Shown here: piece after piece, positions 58,769 through 64,000 of the stretch | Position numbering within the stretch: the first letter of the stretch is position 1 | Layout of the letters: each line of letters starts with the position of its first letter | Assembly (NCBI GenBank): GCA_963210315.1 | Contig: OY723246.1 | Span: 1 to 64,000 of the forward strand | Direction of reading: 5' to 3' | Length of the DNA stretch: 64,000 bases | Source of the DNA: Rhynchopus euleeides | Taxonomy: Eukaryota; Euglenozoa; Diplonemea; Diplonemida; Diplonemidae | Position numbers and translations under genes: made by a program | The notes under the pieces: generated by a model | Told to the model about the DNA's origin: nothing | Seen by the model: only the letters and a program-made list of their open reading frames with translations | Database searches by the model: none

Positions 58769-61700
58769 CTACGCAAAATACTGCCTGAAGAGGCAGACAA
58801 AGGAATGAATAAAGTCGGGATTTGACAGGAATGCCACATGCACCGCCTTCCCGACAGCACGCTCCATCGCTGTCGAGAGCTCCTGCCTTCCAATCGGGTG
58901 GAACTTCACATTGAAACGGAGCACCGTCTGGCAGAGGGACAAATGCATTGACAGCGAGCGCAGCATGTCTTCGATGATCTGCAGCTTCTTCTGCTTCTTC
59001 TGCATCGTGCTGCATACATCGGGGTCCACTGTGGCAGAGTGCTTCGACACATAGCTGTCATCTTCCGACGCGATGAACACGACTGTTTTGAACAGCCCAA
59101 TCTTGTCGTTGCAGCTCAGACTGTGCAGCCCAGGTGCGTCAAGCCGCAGCTGACGGATGTTCGCGCTCTGCCTGAGGTAGCTCAACACCCAGAGCGCCCC
59201 GCTGACCTTCACGCTGTCCGCATCCGCCACACCCAGGTGGGGTGCGCTCAGCGACACGTATGTGTACAGATACTTCAAGTAGGGCTCCAGATCCGCGTTC
59301 TGCAGGGCACTCCTGATGACAAGGCCCCCCATGGAGTGTCCGATGAAGGAGAGGCGGCGCAGCTTCATCTTCTCCGCCTTGATGTACTCCACGACCTCCG
59401 CTGCGAGGAGCGACCCCAGCTTCTCGAGGGGCTGGTCCGCATGGTCCTCCATGCTCTGGATCATCAGGAAGTCCACACCCTTTGCCAGAGAGAGCGCCAG
59501 GTGGTTGCGCAAGGCCCGCAGGTCGTACTGGTTGCCCTTGTATCCGTGGCAGAAGACGATGAGATGAACTGCCTTCGAGCGTGGCACCCCCTGCCGCTTT
59601 GCGGGGACGCCCTTCATCCCTTCGAACAGCTCGTCGTCTGTCCCGCCAGCGTCGTGGCTGTCAGCCTCCGTGACAACATGCAGCCCGCCCTGCGACGACT
59701 TGATGGAATTCTGATGGGCAAACAGATCGGGGTGCTGCGGGTGTGGCGGGCGCAGCTCCGTCTCAGGAGGGAGCCCGGAGGCCACACGCATGGCATCGCA
59801 GCGGAAACCGATGCCGTGGCGGTTGCTGCGGTTGTCCAGCAACTGGAACTCCACAAACGTATGCTTGGGGTACGTGAAGGTGAGCTGCAGGCTGGGCGGG
59901 ACTGCAGTGGGTCTGGTCAGTGCCGTCGCAGGTCTGGCTGCCGATGCCGAGCTTGTGGGCCGGCGAGGCGACGCCTCGGCGACGTCATCCTGCACAGAGT
60001 CGGATTTTATGATATCGGCATCATCGGCTGCGATGGTGAAGTGTTTCTTGGCCCGCTCCAGCTCGAGCCGCCAGAAGCGCTTCTTCAGGATCACAAGGAA
60101 GTAAGATGACGACCTGAGGAAGTGCCGGATCGAGAGGCACTCCCACACCCGCAGCAGGTCGGGAATAATCTTCGCAACCATTGTCCGGAATGAGTCGTAC
60201 AGCGTCTCCTCGATTTCCACCCAACGCAGCCCGAAAACCAGCGGGCTCTGCGATTCGGGGTCACTCTGCAGGCTGCCATTTTGAAGGAGGTGCTTGTTGT
60301 GGGCAGCACGGACCAGATCTTCGACGCAGGACTTGATGAGGTGCTTCGTCACGTCGTCAGACACCTTCAGGACACTCCTGCGCAGGTTCCACTTCTTCCT
60401 CCGGAAGGCTTCGTACCCGTTGGCCCTCGGAGACCCGCGCGGACTCGGGCACTCCCCAAACATGTCGTCGTCTGCCTGGATCTCCTCAGCAGCAGGCACC
60501 TGGTGGATCTGGTTGAACTGGTTCAGACACACAGACAGCGGCAGCACTTCGAAGTGCGGTTCGTGCTCCGTTGTTCGCTTCTTCATTTGAGACGCAGGGA
60601 CGGCCCTGCGGGTATCGGCATCCCCAGCACGGATTGTGTTCGACGCCTTCGTCACAACATCGTCGAAGAGGTCGGGGCTGGCACCATCCATGGGCAGTGC
60701 GACAGGCGGGGATTCAAACGATGCGAGATGGCTGACACGAGCGAACACAGGCACAAAGCACCCTGTCGAGGCGGGGTCGGCAGGCACGGCCTCTGCTTTC
60801 TGGATGCGCGGCTGGGCTGCTGTCCGTGACACTGTGCTGCCGCTGAACTCAGAGGCGGCACGCTGCCGAGGGGACCGGGGCGACAAGGGGGCGGCCCCTG
60901 TGCCCTCCTGGTCATCGGGTGAGGCATTCTGCTCAAGGTTGAACGGCAGGCCAGACATCGTTGTGTAGCGCCTGTTCATGGCGGACACGCGCTCTCGCTG
61001 CTTCGACAGGAACCTCCTGGGCGAGCCTGAGAAGCTGCCCCGTGGCGAGCTCAGTGCGCTGCCTGCACTGCTGCTGGTCCGCGACAGGCTGCCGCGGGGC
61101 GAGACGTCAGAAGGATCCACCTGCGCGGCCACGGTGGGGGACAGCACCTCGGTGTCCAGCCGCGGGACTGGGGAATGTGGGGATTTAGATCTGCCGCGCG
61201 ACTTGTGTTTGGAGCGTTCGGATTTCTTCAGCACAAACAACGATGTCTCTTCGCTCGCCGACGGGTGGCGCTCCAGGCGGGACTCAGCCTCCCCTCGAGT
61301 GCCGAGCTCATCGGTCCAGAACTCGATGTGGAAGTGTGCGTAGGTCAGGTATGACAGAAGGGCGTAGATCCCGTCGAGAGCCGCCAACAGCTTCTCTGGC
61401 GTGCCAGTTTCCCGGGGCCCGTTGGTTTTTGCCGACGAGTCGGTGTATGCCGAGGTGTGCGTCACGCCAAGGTTGATCGCGTCGGATTCATCTTGGATGA
61501 CGGGGAGTGTGAGGTCGGCAAACTCGCTGGTGCCCCCGCGTGCGCTGAACTGCGTGAGGTAGCTGAGGAAGCCCGTGCTCGACGCAACGTAGTCGCCGGG
61601 AGTAGACGCCTTGCGTCGCAAGTCCCCCTGAACGGAGGCAGGGGAATCCACCGCGCTGCTTGCGCTTGTCGCTGCGTGTGAGGGCGCACGTGACAAAGTC

Positions 61701-62683
61701 CCCATTGGCACTGCTTCAGCACTCGCTTTGTAGTCGACGCTGACCGGGCAGCACTGCACCAGGCACTGGCAGGTGGCGGCAAACCAATCGGCCCACATCA
61801 CAGGGACAAAATCCGAGTGCGGGAGGAGCGTGTTCTTGAAAGGGACTGTCTTTGACGCAACCTTCTGGAAACTGCTGCGCGGCACCACCTTGGGTCGCTT
61901 GCAGACTGGGATGGCCATCTCTGAAGGATTCGCCGGGACCTCCCGCAACACGAACTCGCCGGCTGCATCCTTCTCGAAGGTGATGGTGCACTTGGCGTTG
62001 TTGTGTCTGATGGACAAGGCCTTCGGCTTCGCCTTCTTCACCTCAGCCTCAATCAACTGCGACGTCTTGTCGCAATACGCCTCATACACATTGCCAGTCT
62101 CCTGCACAACAGCACGGTGATACGCCTCTGTGGGAATCTTCTCGAGATCTTCTTTGCTGACGTGGTAGAGATCGAACTGCAGAAGCACATCATCACCCCA
62201 GTGCTGCATGGCCGTCACTGCGTCGAACTCCATCCGGAACTTGAAAGCCTCTTCCAGGATCTCGGTCTGCTCCTGGTAGCGAACAAAGAAGGCGCATGTC
62301 CCCGCCTCCTTTGCCTCCTCATCCATATACTCGCCTGGATACGTGTCCTTCGCTAGGTCCTGCCACACGCCCTGTGGGGTGCAAAGACATGAAGAGATGA
62401 GACATTGAATGGCTTGCGTGCCACCCTCCATACCTTGCGCCCTTCAGGGTTGTTGCGCAGCAGCTCAATCGGGATGCCTGTCGGCTTGGGGTCCTTCTCC
62501 TTCGCCGCATCCTTGCCTGGGGGCAGCTCATGGCGCACCGACACGACAACGCGGTACAGCCCTGCAGGAAGCACGGTGGTGCAGCACTGCCCCCCATTTG
62601 CCAGGCATACCTTGCTGCAGCAGGTCGATGTTGCGGAACTTCAGAAATGCGACGACCAGCTCCACCGCCACACTGCATGGCAT
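58769..62683 (-). CDS. FAM135-type protein with C-terminal DUF676 serine hydrolase domain, three exons
   Basis: Exon 1 62,683-62,611 (ATG 62,683), intron 49 bp, exon 2 62,561-62,434, intron 62 bp, exon 3 62,371-58,769; about 1267 aa. GTATGC and GTATGG donors, GCAG and ACAG acceptors; phases fit and rebuild the FAM135 N-terminus (FLKFRNIDLLQQ then GLYRVVVSV). The middle is long, Ser-rich and poorly conserved (RSKSPHSP-type stretches). The C-terminal alpha/beta-hydrolase has LIVFCHGYKGN, nucleophile Ser1080 in IGHSMGGLVIRS, LSAPHLG, then Asp in SEDDSYV and His in SKHSA, completing a catalytic triad. FAM135 proteins are predicted lipases or esterases of unclear substrate. A hydrophobic C-terminus (SFVCLFRQYFA) ends the protein. 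Internal introns cannot be excluded in the Ser-rich part, but the frame is continuous. Confidence 0.88.
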
Positions 62684-62918
62684 CGCACCCTCTGATGGTG
62701 TACAGCGGTGCCCCCACCTGCACCTGCAATGGGATGTGGTGGCTGCTGTGCAGTAACGTACAGTGCATGCAGTGCAGTTGCACGAAATCGAACAAAGTAG
62801 ACTCCCGGTCCCATCTGTCTGGTCGTGCCGCGACGGACACGACAGGTCCTGTTTGCCCGCAACGCAAGGAACACACAAACAGAGGCTAGGGATGCTATCG
62901 CCTGCTGGCTGCAGCAAA

Positions 62919-63895
62919 CTATCGAGCGCCACCTTCCTGTGCCTTGCTCTCCAGCTGCTCTGCTGCCCGTATGTTCTGCCGCCGCTTGGCCTGCGACTCA
63001 GCCTTGGCCTGCAGCTCACGCTGGTCGCGCTGCTCCAACTGTGTGGTGGGTGTGGTGGAGCAAGGGGCAAGGGGAGGCCTTGAGGCACAACCCAACGGGC
63101 GGGCGGGGCACCTTTCTTGAAACCAGAAAATGTGTGAGGGTGTGGCGCCCCCTGTAGCGTCGGGCATACCATTTCTTCATACGTCACGCCCCCTCGCTCC
63201 GTCAGCTGCATGTCGATGTCGCTGCCGCCGAGGAAGCCACGCCCGAACAGCGGGGCGAGGGGTGCGTCAGCGCCCCACTCCGCACCCTGCAGCGTGTGGG
63301 GGTGCAAGAGGCGCAACGCGGCAGTGCATACCTTGGAGGTGTCGTCCCCTGCATCCCAGGTGTCAGGCACCTTCGCCAGATCTGCCCGTTTGCGCACGAT
63401 CTTCTTTGCGGGGCGCCCCCCGAGGTAGCGCGCCTTCATGGCGTCCAGGGGGTCTGCCTCCTCCTCGGCCTGCTTGTCGGTGCGGGCCTTCTTCGCCACG
63501 CGGTCGTCCTGCTGCTCCTGCCCCACACGCTTGGCTTCTTCGAAGGCGGCCTGGCGTTTGCGCTGCAGCTCCTCCTCGCGGTGCTGTGCAGCCTTATCGC
63601 CTTCCTCCTTGGCCTGCCGCTTCAGCTGGTCTCGCTTCTTTTTGCTTACAAACTTCGGGCGTGACTGTGCCTCCTGCTGCTCGTGCACGCGGTCACGTAC
63701 CTCCTCAAGCGACGCAACGTTGCCTTCTGCCTTCTTCGCCTCGATGGCACTCTGGACGAGGGTGGCATCGTCCGCCTCTGCCTCTGCAGGGCCCTTGGGT
63801 GCCTCCTTGGAGCCGTGGAACATGATGACATCTGTTGTGATGTTGAGGTCCAGCTCGGACAGGGTCGCCTGCTCGCCTAGCTTCTTGCCGTTGAA
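62919..63895 (-). CDS. PRP28/DDX23 N-terminal-like protein without helicase domain (5' end beyond window)
   Basis: Visible exons: 63,895-63,332, 63,286-63,170 and 63,038-62,919, with introns of 45 bp (GTATGC...GCAG) and 131 bp (GTATGC...ACAG), all phase 0; 266 residues plus stop. The first visible exon begins at an acceptor, so at least one exon lies beyond 63,897. Residues recall the N-terminal part of the U5 snRNP helicase PRP28/DDX23: KFVSKKKRDQ, MKARYLGGRPAKK (compare IKERYLGG), WDAGDDTS and GRGFLGGSDID (compare GRGFIAGID), then a Glu/Arg/Ala-rich helix. The frame stops at TAG without any DEAD-box motif. The very N-terminal visible part (NGKKLGEQATLSELDL) looks like half of a ubiquitin-like fold. 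Probable nuclear splicing-related protein; the family call is tentative. Confidence 0.55.
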
Positions 63896-64000
63896 CTGCA
63901 GAGAGGGAGGGAAGGTGGATGGGGTGCAGGGTGTCAACAGGTGTGAGGACAGACACAAGTGTCGCAACGGCCGTGGGGGGAGGGGGGGGTAGTGGCTGCT
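63896..64000. other. Intron 3' end upstream of the PRP28-like exons
   Basis: Minus-strand polypyrimidine tract (CCCTCCCTCTCTGCAG) ends at 63,896, giving a strong acceptor. The upstream exon is not visible in the remaining 100 bases. Confidence 0.6.

Overview
The window is eukaryotic nuclear DNA. Its host genes have short GT-AG introns (44 to 79 bp, plus one of 491 bp) and it carries several classes of retroelement. The host proteins (FAM135-type lipase, prolyl 4-hydroxylase-like enzyme, selenium-binding protein, PRP28 N-terminal-like protein), GC-rich coding DNA and tiny introns fit a unicellular protist. A chromerid or other alveolate is my best guess, but no marker gene here settles it.

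Layout. Positions 1 to about 50,300 are almost entirely mobile and repetitive DNA. 1-7476: the 5' part of a giant non-LTR retrotransposon on the minus strand, running off the left edge. 7474-10945: three tandem poly(A)-tailed units, each with an internal 33/27-bp minisatellite. 11,490-21,514: a second, complete-ORF non-LTR element (3211 codons) with the same architecture. 21,515-24,886: minisatellite, AT-rich words, a MITE-like element and dispersed repeats. 24,887-29,616: a tyrosine-recombinase (YR) retrotransposon with split direct repeats and the order gag, recombinase, RT-RNase H (YR1). 29,745-30,450: a WD40 gene fragment. 30,523-41,512: a large inverted duplication of a decayed YR element (YR3) around a 1.5-kb spacer. 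41,513-45,059: dispersed repeats, a solo YR unit, a second MITE copy and AT-rich DNA. 45,060-50,298: a second intact YR element (YR2).

Positions 50,900-64,000 hold host genes, all on the minus strand: a 2-oxoglutarate/Fe(II) oxygenase, a two-exon coiled-coil protein, a three-exon selenium-binding-protein-like gene with an extra C-terminal region, a three-exon FAM135-type hydrolase, and the 3' part of a gene resembling the N-terminal region of the spliceosomal helicase PRP28/DDX23 but lacking the helicase.

Main points of interest. The non-LTR polyproteins combine an N-terminal hydrophobic leader, Cys-rich repeats, a multi-membrane-span region, OTU-type cysteine protease domains on both sides of the RT/endonuclease, and (in copy 2) a RING finger. 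Copy 2 has also captured a WD40 segment whose relative lies 10 kb away in this window. The YR elements share a recombination core (GCGTTGACGCTTCCAC or close variants) and solo units, one of which sits in a host intron. Both intact YR elements carry Asp-Asn instead of Asp-Asp in RT motif C, and all three families carry unrelated tandem repeats in the same leader position.
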